A stretch of DNA of 64,000 nt from Capillimicrobium parvum (GTDB taxonomy: Bacteria > Actinomycetota > Thermoleophilia > Solirubrobacterales > Solirubrobacteraceae), in the NCBI RefSeq assembly GCF_021172045.1, contig NZ_CP087164.1, positions 186,001 to 250,000 of the forward strand, written 5' to 3'. The stretch's first letter is position 1. Each line of letters begins with the position of its first letter. This document shows, piece after piece, positions 42,311-49,683 of the stretch. Made by a program: the position numbers and the translations under genes. A model generated the notes under the pieces. The model saw only the letters and a program-made list of their open reading frames with translations, was not told the DNA's origin and did no database searches.

Positions 42311-44124
42311 CCGACGCCGCGACCACCCCGGCGGCCGCGTCCGTCCAGGGCGACGCCGCGACCACCCCGGCGGCCGCGTCCGTCCAGGGCGACGACGCGA
42401 TCCTCACCTCGATCATGGCCAGCCGGCTGAAGACGATCGGTCAGCGCATGGGCGTCGTGGTCGAGCGCAGCGCGCGCTCGCCGCTGCTCGTCGAGGGCCG
42501 CGACTTCTCGCTGGGCATCTACGCCGCCGACGGCACGCTGCTCGAGCAGACCGAGTACATCCCGGTCCTCGGCTACGCGACCACGCCGGCGATGCGCTAC
42601 ATCGCCGAGTACTTCGGCGACGACGTGGCGGAGGGCGATGTCGTCCTGCACAACGACCCGTACACCGGCGGCAACCAGCTGTCGGACTGGAAGGTCACCA
42701 AGCCCGTCTTCCACGAGGGCGAGCACGTCGCCTGGGTCGTGATCGCCGCGCACCAGGCCGACGTCGGCGGCGCGGTGCCGGGCTCCTACAACCCGGACGC
42801 GACCGACATGTGGCAGGAGGGCCTGCGCATCACGCCGCTGAAGCTCTACGACGGCGGCCGGCGCCGGCAGGACGTGTGGGACTTCGTGTTCGGCAACGTC
42901 CGGCTGCCGATCGTCGCCGACGACATCACGGCGATGATGGGGGCCTGCACGGTCGGCGAGCGCGAGCTCAAGGCGCTGCTTGCCCGCTACGGCCGCGGCG
43001 CGTTCGACACCGCCTGCGCCCGGCTGCTCGACGCGTCGGAGGCCAGCGCCCGCGCGGTCGTCGAGCGGATCGCCGACGGCACCTACGAGGCCGAGTGGTA
43101 CGTCCACGACGACGGCATCGACCACGACGGCGAGTGGACGATCCGCGTCGCGGTGAGGGTCGAGGGCGACGAGATCACGTTCGACTTCTCGAAGTCCGAC
43201 GACCAGGCGACCGGCTACGTCAACGCGCCGCTGGCGGTGACGCTGTCGTCGGTGATGATCGCCTTCTTCATGATCGCCGACCAGGATCTGCCCCACAACG
43301 ACGGGATCATGCGCGTGGTCAAGGTCGTCGCGCGCGAGGGCTCGATCGTCCATCCGAAGTACCCCGCGCCGACGGGGTTCGGCAACCACCTGTCCGACCA
43401 GATCGCCGCGGTGATCATGCTCGCGCTGGCGCCGGCGATGCCGCAGACCGTCACCGCATCGTGGAACCACCTGCTCGCGACGCTCGTCTCCGGGTGGGAC
43501 GACCGCATCGACGGCCCGTACGTCGACATCCTCATCAACGCCTGCAAGGGCGGCGGCGGCGGGACGTACGGCGCCGACGGCTACGACCACATCGGCCTCA
43601 TCACGTCGGGCGGCGCGATCGCCGCGCAGGACCCGGAGATGTACGAGGTCGTCAACCCGCACCGGCTGCGCAAGTTCGAGTACGCGCCGGACTCGGCGGG
43701 CGCCGGCCAGTGGCGCGGCGGCCTCGGCGTCGAGACGGAGTTCGAGTTCCTCACGTCGGGGACGATCGCCAGCGTGTTCGGCGACGGCGGCACGCCCGAG
43801 ACCGCGGCGTTCGGCATCCTCGGCGGCCGGTCGGGCAGCCCGAACGAGATCGAGCTGCGCTACCCCGACGGCCGCGTCGAGCGTCCGCGGCTGAAGGACC
43901 TCGTCACCGACATTCCCGCCGGGACGGTCTACCGCCAGGTCGCCGGCGGCGGGGGCGGCTACGGCGACCCGCACGCGCGGGCCGCGGAGCGCGTGCTCCA
44001 GGACGCGCGCCACGGCTACGTCTCGCTCGAGAACGCACGCGAGGTCTACGGCGTGGCGATCGACGCGCAGACGTGGACGATCGACGAGGCCGAGACCGCG
44101 CGGCTGCGGGACGGCGCGGGCTGA
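42307..44124 (+). CDS. hyuB: Hydantoinase/oxoprolinase subunit B (copy 2)
   Basis: A 605-residue HyuB-family subunit with VVLHNDPYTGGNQLSDWK, FDFSKSDDQATGYVN and GGGGGYGDPHARAAE. Its N-terminus carries an extra 26 residues made of two identical 13-residue units (DAATTPAAASVQG), encoded by a perfect 39-bp tandem repeat and absent from copy 1. ATG 42307 overlaps the hyuA stop. It ends the 16 kb co-directional cluster, meeting the minus-strand IclR gene 11 bases on. Confidence 0.93.
   Translation: MTDAATTPAAASVQGDAATTPAAASVQGDDAILTSIMASRLKTIGQRMGVVVERSARSPLLVEGRDFSLGIYAADGTLLEQTEYIPVLGYATTPAMRYIAEYFGDDVAEGDVVLHNDPYTGGNQLSDWKVTKPVFHEGEHVAWVVIAAHQADVGGAVPGSYNPDATDMWQEGLRITPLKLYDGGRRRQDVWDFVFGNVRLPIVADDITAMMGACTVGERELKALLARYGRGAFDTACARLLDASEASARAVVERIADGTYEAEWYVHDDGIDHDGEWTIRVAVRVEGDEITFDFSKSDDQATGYVNAPLAVTLSSVMIAFFMIADQDLPHNDGIMRVVKVVAREGSIVHPKYPAPTGFGNHLSDQIAAVIMLALAPAMPQTVTASWNHLLATLVSGWDDRIDGPYVDILINACKGGGGGTYGADGYDHIGLITSGGAIAAQDPEMYEVVNPHRLRKFEYAPDSAGAGQWRGGLGVETEFEFLTSGTIASVFGDGGTPETAAFGILGGRSGSPNEIELRYPDGRVERPRLKDLVTDIPAGTVYRQVAGGGGGYGDPHARAAERVLQDARHGYVSLENAREVYGVAIDAQTWTIDEAETARLRDGAG
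42313..42390. repeat. Perfect 2 x 39-bp in-frame tandem repeat
   Basis: Positions 42313-42351 and 42352-42390 are identical, encoding DAATTPAAASVQG twice at the N-terminus of HyuB copy 2. Exact identity over 39 bases implies a recent duplication or slippage. Confidence 0.9.
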
Positions 44125-44135
44125 GCGGTCAGGCC

Positions 44136-44984
44136 CTACGCGGCGGCGACGACGCGGCGCAGCGCCGCGTCGGACGCCAGGACCGGGTGCGGCGGGTCCT
44201 CCGCCGTCACGGCGGCCGCCGCGTCGCGCTCCTCGGCGTTGGCGCGGCGCAGCTCGCGCGACATCGTCTCGGCGGCCTCGACGACGGCCTGGCGCAGCGC
44301 CCTCTCGTGCGTGCGGAAGCGCGACGTCGGCACGGCGATCGAGAGCGCCGCAACGGTCATTCCGCGCTCGAGGCGCACCGGCGCCGCGACACCGCTGACG
44401 CCCGGCACGCTCTCCTCGACGTCGTACGCGTAGCCGACGCGCCGGACCTGCTCGAGCTCGCCGTGCAGGCGGTCGAGGTCCGTGACGGTGTTCGGCGTCA
44501 TCGCGCGCAGGCCCTCGACCGACGCGATGCGCGCGACCTCGCCGCGCGGGCGCACGGCGAGCAGGACCTTGCCGGTCGCGCTCGCGTGGGCCGGCCAGCG
44601 CGCGCCGATCGGGGCGCCGGCGAAGCGCACCGGGTGCGTGCCTTCGAGGCGCTCGACGAACAGGACCCGGCCGCGGTCGAGGACGGCGAGCTGGACGGTC
44701 TCGCGGTGCTGGGCGACGAGGGCGCGCATCAGCGGCAGGGCGGTTCCGCGCAGGTTCAGGCTCGCCTTCAGCGTCTCGCCGAGGTCGAGGAAGCGCCAGC
44801 CGAGCCGGTAGCGGCTCTGGTTCGTACAGCTCAGCAGGCCGACGCCGGCGAGGCTGACGAGCAGCGCATGGGCGCTCGACTTCGCGATGCCGAGCCGCTC
44901 GGCGACCTCCGTGACGCCCCACTCCGGGCGGTCGACCGAGAACAGGTCGAGGACCGGGCCGATCTTCTTGACGGTCAGCAGCAT
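44136..44984 (-). CDS. IclR-family transcriptional regulator
   Basis: A 282-residue regulator with an N-terminal winged helix (VAERLGIAKSSAHALLVSLAG, in two pieces) and the IclR effector domain, including SATGKVLLA and YDVEESVPGVSGVAAPV. A GAGGAG ribosome site precedes ATG 44984, 19 bases after the GntR stop. It probably regulates the adjoining Rieske/hydantoinase cluster, whose last gene it faces; IclR proteins usually respond to aromatic or short-chain acids. Confidence 0.92.
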   Translation of the reverse strand: MLLTVKKIGPVLDLFSVDRPEWGVTEVAERLGIAKSSAHALLVSLAGVGLLSCTNQSRYRLGWRFLDLGETLKASLNLRGTALPLMRALVAQHRETVQLAVLDRGRVLFVERLEGTHPVRFAGAPIGARWPAHASATGKVLLAVRPRGEVARIASVEGLRAMTPNTVTDLDRLHGELEQVRRVGYAYDVEESVPGVSGVAAPVRLERGMTVAALSIAVPTSRFRTHERALRQAVVEAAETMSRELRRANAEERDAAAAVTAEDPPHPVLASDAALRRVVAAA

Positions 44985-45003
44985 GCCCGTGGCTCCTCTG
45001 TCG

Positions 45004-45699
45004 TCATCGTGCGCCGCCCGCGGCTTCGATCAGCTCGACGGCCGTCTTGCGGCCGAGCTCCACATGGGCGCGAATCACCTTCTGCGCGGCGGGGAGGTCG
45101 CCCGCCTCGTATGCGCGGTACAGCGCGATGTGCTGCTCGCACAGCTCGTCGGTCAGCCCCTCGACGTTCCAGCCCGACAGCACGCGCTCCATCAGCAGGC
45201 TGACGCGCAGGTTGGCGTAGACGGAGGACAGCGCGTCGTTGCCGGCGTAGTCCAGCATCAGCCGGTGGAAGCTCTGGTTGGCCTGGATGTAGCGGCGCAG
45301 GTCCCACGCGTGGTCCTCGGCCATCGTCTCGAGCGTGGCGTCGAGGGCCACCCAGAGCTCGGCGAGCTGCTCGGGTGAGAGCGTGCCGATCGCCCGCTCG
45401 GCGGCCATCAGCTCGAGCGCCAGGCGGATCTCGTACTCCTCGTCGAGCGCCTTCGTCGTCAGCGGCGTGACGGTGTACCCGCGGCGCGAGCGCACGTCGA
45501 CGAGTCCCTCGGCCGCGAGGCGCGTCAGCGCCTGGTGCACCGGGCTGCGCGAGACGCCCAGCTGGCTCGAGAGCGTCGTCAGGTTCAGCTTCTCCCCGGC
45601 CCGCAGCTCGCCGGACAGCAGCGCGGCGCGCAGGTGGTCGTAGACCTTGCGGTTGAGATCTGAATGCTCGATGGGAGCAGGCAGGAGGGTGTCGGTCAT
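45004..45699 (-). CDS. GntR-family transcriptional regulator (FadR/FCD type)
   Basis: A 231-residue regulator. The N-terminal winged helix has LNLTTLSSQLGVSRSPVHQAL (two pieces) and an all-helical FCD effector domain follows, with metal-site His residues in NQSFHRLML and ELCEQHIALYRA. Start ATG 45699 is chosen by family length; an upstream ATG 45762 (252 residues) would match a near-leaderless transcript from a TACATT -10 at 45779-45774. It is co-transcribed with iclR. A FadR-type operator lies upstream, suggesting autoregulation. Confidence 0.9.
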   Translation of the reverse strand: MTDTLLPAPIEHSDLNRKVYDHLRAALLSGELRAGEKLNLTTLSSQLGVSRSPVHQALTRLAAEGLVDVRSRRGYTVTPLTTKALDEEYEIRLALELMAAERAIGTLSPEQLAELWVALDATLETMAEDHAWDLRRYIQANQSFHRLMLDYAGNDALSSVYANLRVSLLMERVLSGWNVEGLTDELCEQHIALYRAYEAGDLPAAQKVIRAHVELGRKTAVELIEAAGGAR

Positions 45700-45791
45700 G
45701 CGCTGGGTCAGGCGGACGGGGGCGGCTGCAAGCCGACGCGGTAGGTGCTCCGTGCGCGACATGAGACGCGTGGAATGTATCACGACACCAG

Positions 45792-45802
45792 AGGTCCGAC
45801 CA
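45792..45802. promoter_or_regulatory. FadR-type GntR operator
   Basis: AGGTCCGACCA contains GTCCGAC, fitting the GTM-N-KAC consensus of FadR-subfamily GntR operators with symmetric GGTC/GACC arms. It overlaps the expected -35 region of the gntR promoter. Confidence 0.5.
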
Positions 45803-45890
45803 GTTCCGGGCTGCACGAGATCGGTGGGACATGAGGCGGATTGCGGGCCCGCCCGGCGCTGCGGCCGGGGGCGGGCGACGACCAGCGTGC

Positions 45891-47093
45891 TCACGCGGGA
45901 GCTCGCGCGTCCTCGCGCGCCCCTTCGGTGAGCAGCTCGAGCGCCGCGTGGGCGAAGAGCCGCACGCCGATGCCCAGCGAGTCCTCGTCGATGTCGAACC
46001 GGGGGTTGTGGTGGTCGTGGACGATGCCGCGCTCGGCGTTGCCGGCCCCCACCAGCACGAAGCACCCCGGCGCCCGCTCCAGGAACGCCGAGACGTCCTC
46101 GCCGCCCATGATGATCTCGCCCTCGCTCACGGCGGCGTCGCCGAACGCCTGGCGGGCGGCGCGGGCGACGCTCGCCGTCACGCCCTCGTCGTTGATGACG
46201 GCGCGATAGCCGCGCGTGTACTCGACCTCGCACGTCGCGCGGTGCGCCCGGCAGACGCCCTCGGCGACCTCGGCGATCCGGCGCTCGAGCAGGTCCTGGA
46301 CCGCGGGCGAGAACATGTTCGTGCCGCCGGTGATCTCGGCGGTCGGCGGGATGACGCCGACCGAGTTGCCGGCGTGGAACCCCGTGACGCCGACGATCGC
46401 CGGCTCCCGCGGATCGACCTCGCGGGCCACGAGGTGCTGGAGCGCCTCGACGACCTGGGCGCCGATCGCGATCGGGTCGACGGCCAACTGCGGCATGCCG
46501 ATGTGGCCGCCGACGCCGCGCACCTCGATGCGGAAGACGTCGCAGGCCGCCATCGCGCGGCCGGGCCGGGCGACGATCGTGCCGACGGGGAGGGGCGACC
46601 AGAGATGCAGGCCGATGACCTGGTCGACCCCGTCCATGACGCCGGCGTCCACCATCCCCTGCGCACCGCCGGGCAGCGTCTCCTCGCCCGGCTCGAAGAG
46701 GAAGCGGATCTCGCCCGGAAGCTGGTCCTGCAGGCGGGCGAGGACGGTGGCCGCGCCGAGCAGGATGGAGGTGTGCCCGTCGTGGCCGCACGCGTGCATC
46801 ACGCCCGGGTTCGTCGAGGCGAACGGCAGGCCCGTGGCCTCCTCGATCGGCAGCGCGTCCATGTCGGCGCGGATGGCGAGCGTGGGGCCCGCGCGCCCGC
46901 CGGCGAGACGGCCGACGACGCTCGTGCCGGAAGGGCGCGAGACCTCGATGCCGAGCTCGGCGAGGCGTTCGGCGACGAACCGCGAGGTCTCGGTCTCCTC
47001 GAACGAGAGCTCCGGATGGGCGTGCAGGTGACGGCGCCAGCCGACGACGTCCGGAGCGACGGCGGCGGCGAGATCGTCGAGCGAATCGCGCAT
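45891..47093 (-). CDS. M20D-family amidohydrolase (IAA-amino-acid-hydrolase-like)
   Basis: A 400-residue dinuclear metal amidohydrolase. HLHAHPELSFEE opens the protein. The metal motif HACGHDGHTS supplies Cys and His ligands, and EPGEETLPGGAQ the catalytic Glu pair. A later GVGGHIGMPQ carries the bridging His. Relatives hydrolyse N-acyl amino acids, including indoleacetyl conjugates. It is transcribed away from the thiolase-like operon, with only 33 bases between starts. A gntR-iclR pair lies downstream on the same strand. Confidence 0.93.
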   Translation of the reverse strand: MRDSLDDLAAAVAPDVVGWRRHLHAHPELSFEETETSRFVAERLAELGIEVSRPSGTSVVGRLAGGRAGPTLAIRADMDALPIEEATGLPFASTNPGVMHACGHDGHTSILLGAATVLARLQDQLPGEIRFLFEPGEETLPGGAQGMVDAGVMDGVDQVIGLHLWSPLPVGTIVARPGRAMAACDVFRIEVRGVGGHIGMPQLAVDPIAIGAQVVEALQHLVAREVDPREPAIVGVTGFHAGNSVGVIPPTAEITGGTNMFSPAVQDLLERRIAEVAEGVCRAHRATCEVEYTRGYRAVINDEGVTASVARAARQAFGDAAVSEGEIIMGGEDVSAFLERAPGCFVLVGAGNAERGIVHDHHNPRFDIDEDSLGIGVRLFAHAALELLTEGAREDARAPA

Positions 47094-47126
47094 GCGCCAC
47101 GTCAGTCTACGGATCACCGCGCTGCT

Positions 47127-48341
47127 ATGCAAACCAAGTACGGTAGCGGGGTGATCGCGCCGGATCAGCGGATGGGCTCCGGGGGAGGCGGCGCCCCCGC
47201 CGCGATCGTCGGCGCTCACGAGACGCCGTACACGCGCCACCCGGCCGAGGGCCGCGACACGCGGTCCTACCTCGCGGAGGCCGTCGCCGGCGCCCTGGCG
47301 GACGCCGGTATCGAGCATGCCGCGGTGGACGGGCTCGGCGTGTCGTCGTTCTCGCTCGCGCCCGACCACGCGATCGACCTCGCCTGGCGGCTCGGGCTGC
47401 ACGTCCGCTGGCTCATGGACGACGCCAACGGCGGCGCCGGGGCGCTGAACATGCTCGGCCACGCCGTCCGGGCGATCGAGGCCGGCGACGCCGAGACGAT
47501 CGTCCTCGTCTCCGGCGACCACCTCGACCGGGCCGCGTTCCGGACGCTCGTCGAGCAGTACAACCGGGCGACCGCCGACGAGCTCGTGCCGCTCGGGTAC
47601 GCCGGGCCGAACGCGCTGTTCGCGATGCTCACGCAGCGCTATGCGGACGAGCACGGCCTGACGCGGGAGGACCTCGCGTGCATCCCGATCGCGCAGCGGT
47701 GGTGGGCGGGCCGCAACCCGGGGGCCGTCTACCGCGAGCCCCTGACGCTCGAGGACTACCTGGCCGCGCCGTACGTCGCCGAGCCGCTCACGCGCTACGA
47801 CTGCGTGCCGGTGGTGACGGGAGCGGACGCGGTCGTGGTCAGCGCGGCGCCGGCGCGGCGCCGGCGGGGCGCGGCGCCGCACGTGCGCGTCCGCGCGGTG
47901 GCGGCGCTGCACAACCCCGACGACCAGCAGGGCGACGGCGTGCATCCCGGCTTCGCGGAGGTCGCCGCGCGGCTGTGGCCGGTCGCGGGCGCGGGCCCCG
48001 GCGACGTCGACGCCGCGTTCCTGTACGACGACTATCCGGTGATGGCGCTGGTCCAGGCCGCGGAGCTCGGCCTGGTGCCGGGCGGCGACCTGGCCGGCTG
48101 GCTGCACCGCGACCTGCTCGAGCGCCGCTGGCCGCTGAACACCTCGGGGGGTCAGCTCTCCGCGGGGCAGGCCGGTGCGGCGGGCGGCATGCACGGTCTG
48201 GTGGAGGCGGTGCACCAGTTGCGAGGCCGGGCGGGCGAGCGCCAGACGCCGGCTTCGCTGGCGCTCGTCGCGGGCTACGGGATGGTGCTCTACCGCCACG
48301 GGGCGTGCCACAACGCGGCGGTGCTGGAGCGGATCGGTTGA
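47127..48341 (+). CDS. Thiolase-superfamily protein lacking thiolase catalytic residues
   Basis: A protein of about 404 residues with the thiolase/SCP-x fold (AAIVGAHETPYTRHP at the start, NTSGGQLSAGQAG near the end). The nucleophilic Cys region reads DDANGGAGALN, with no Cys, and the NxxGGxxxxGH His is Gln. So it cannot work as a normal thiolase. Similar proteins paired with a DUF35 partner act as retro-aldolases (Ltp2-type) in side-chain degradation, and a DUF35 gene lies two genes downstream. Starts at 47127 (ATG), 47151 (GTG) or 47172 (ATG) are possible. Confidence 0.85.
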   Translation: MQTKYGSGVIAPDQRMGSGGGGAPAAIVGAHETPYTRHPAEGRDTRSYLAEAVAGALADAGIEHAAVDGLGVSSFSLAPDHAIDLAWRLGLHVRWLMDDANGGAGALNMLGHAVRAIEAGDAETIVLVSGDHLDRAAFRTLVEQYNRATADELVPLGYAGPNALFAMLTQRYADEHGLTREDLACIPIAQRWWAGRNPGAVYREPLTLEDYLAAPYVAEPLTRYDCVPVVTGADAVVVSAAPARRRRGAAPHVRVRAVAALHNPDDQQGDGVHPGFAEVAARLWPVAGAGPGDVDAAFLYDDYPVMALVQAAELGLVPGGDLAGWLHRDLLERRWPLNTSGGQLSAGQAGAAGGMHGLVEAVHQLRGRAGERQTPASLALVAGYGMVLYRHGACHNAAVLERIG

Positions 48342-49327
48342 GCGCGCTGCGCCGGCTGCTCGGCTGCCGGGTGCCCATCCAGCAGGCCGGGTTCGGCTCG
48401 TCGCTGAACGTGGACCTCGTCGCCGCGGTGGCCGGCGCGGGCGCGATCGGGACGGTGGGCGCCGCCCTCGCGAGCCCGGCCGAGCTCGAGGCGGCGCTCG
48501 GGGAGATCCGCCGGCGCACCGACGACGGCGCGGTTGCGGTGAACTTCGTCGAGCCGTTCTTCGACCGGGCCGCCCACGGCGCGGTGCTCGAGGTCGCCGC
48601 GGCCGGCGCGGACCTCGTCGAGTTCTTCTACGGCGACCCGGACGCGGCGCTGATCGAGGCGATCCACCGCGGCGGCGCGCGGGCGGGCTGGCAGGTCGGC
48701 TCGGTCGACGAGGCGCTGGCCGCCGCCGGATGCGGCGTCGATGTCGTTGCGGTGCAGGGCATCGAGGCCGGCGGACACGTCCGGGCGACGGCGGGCCTGC
48801 TGCCCATGCTCGCGGCCGTGCTCGACCGGGTCGAGGTGCCGGTCATGGCGGCGGGCGGGATCGCGTCGCCGCGCGCGATGGCCGCGGCGCTCGCGGCCGG
48901 CGCCGCCGGCGTGCGGATGGGGACCCGGTTCGTGGCCTGCGCCGAGGCCGACTTCCACGCGGGCTACAAGGCGGCGCTCGTAGCCGCGGGTCACGGCGAC
49001 ACGGTCTACACCGCGGCGTTCCGCGAACTGTGGCCGGGCGCGCCACATCGCGTCCTGCGCAGCGCGATCGCCGCCGCCGAGGCCAACCCGGCGCCGGTGG
49101 TCGCGACGATGTCCGCCGGCGCCGAGCGCATCGACGTGCCCCGGTTCGCCGGCTTCGCCCCGGTCGCGGACGCCGACGGCGACGTCGCCGCGATGGCGCT
49201 GTTCGCCGGGGAGGGCGTCGGCGACATCGACGACGTGCCGCCCGCGGCCGAGATCGTGCGCCGCTTCGCGGACGGGGCGGCTCGGCTGCTGGGTGCGATG
49301 CCGGTTGACGCCTCCGGGGCGTCTTGA
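48338..49327 (+). CDS. Nitronate-monooxygenase-like FMN flavoprotein (NMO/2-nitropropane dioxygenase family)
   Basis: A 329-residue TIM-barrel flavoenzyme: PIQQAGFGSSLN near the N-terminus, QGIEAGGHVRA holding the probable catalytic His, PVMAAGGIASP and the phosphate-binding GVRMGTRF. The family oxidises nitronates or, in related members, reduces enoyl-thioesters. TTG 48338 overlaps the thiolase-like stop (TTGA), in line with the coupled operon. Nitronate chemistry would suit the nitrile/amide genes downstream, but the exact reaction is not certain. Confidence 0.88.
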   Translation: MSALRRLLGCRVPIQQAGFGSSLNVDLVAAVAGAGAIGTVGAALASPAELEAALGEIRRRTDDGAVAVNFVEPFFDRAAHGAVLEVAAAGADLVEFFYGDPDAALIEAIHRGGARAGWQVGSVDEALAAAGCGVDVVAVQGIEAGGHVRATAGLLPMLAAVLDRVEVPVMAAGGIASPRAMAAALAAGAAGVRMGTRFVACAEADFHAGYKAALVAAGHGDTVYTAAFRELWPGAPHRVLRSAIAAAEANPAPVVATMSAGAERIDVPRFAGFAPVADADGDVAAMALFAGEGVGDIDDVPPAAEIVRRFADGAARLLGAMPVDASGAS

Positions 49328-49683
49328 AAGTATCTGCACATCAGCCCGGTGATGTGCAGCCAATGAGTCGATCGACGCCGTTCGCCGTCCTGCGCTGCGC
49401 GAGCTGCGGGCGCACGGCCTGGCCGGCGCCCGCCATGTGCGCGCGCTGCGGGGGCCTGGCGTTCGACGCCGAGCCCGCGGCCGGCGGCACGCTCGAGTCG
49501 GCCACCACCGCCGCCGGCGGGCCGGATGGCGAGGCGGTCACGCTCGGCACGGTGCGCACGAACGCCGGGCCGGTCGTCGTCGCCCGTGTCATCGGCGCGC
49601 GGCCGGGCAGCGAGGTGGCGCTGCGCCTGCGCGACGGCGCGCTCGAGGCCTGGCGTCCTCGACGGGCGAGGGCGGCGGCCTGA
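49324..49683 (+). CDS. DUF35 OB-fold protein with rubredoxin-like zinc ribbon
   Basis: A short protein of 119 residues from TTG 49324, or 106 from ATG 49363. Two Cys pairs, CASCG and CARCG, form a zinc ribbon, and a beta-rich OB-fold follows. DUF35 proteins pair with thiolase-superfamily enzymes, forming acyl-CoA channels or aldolase complexes, so the partner is probably 47127-48341. Start choice matters: the TTG gives the usual TTGA overlap, but a strong hairpin (49334-49359) would then lie inside the gene. Confidence 0.82.
   Translation: MKVSAHQPGDVQPMSRSTPFAVLRCASCGRTAWPAPAMCARCGGLAFDAEPAAGGTLESATTAAGGPDGEAVTLGTVRTNAGPVVVARVIGARPGSEVALRLRDGALEAWRPRRARAAA
49334..49359. promoter_or_regulatory. 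26-bp palindrome containing the CTGCAC motif
   Basis: CTGCACATCA, six bases, then TGATGTGCAG: perfect 10-bp arms. Each arm matches the CTGCAC-R-Y-Y-A core at 3121 and 22120. It lies 3 bases before ATG 49363, so it may be a dimer-binding operator or an RNA hairpin limiting access to that start. Confidence 0.55.
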
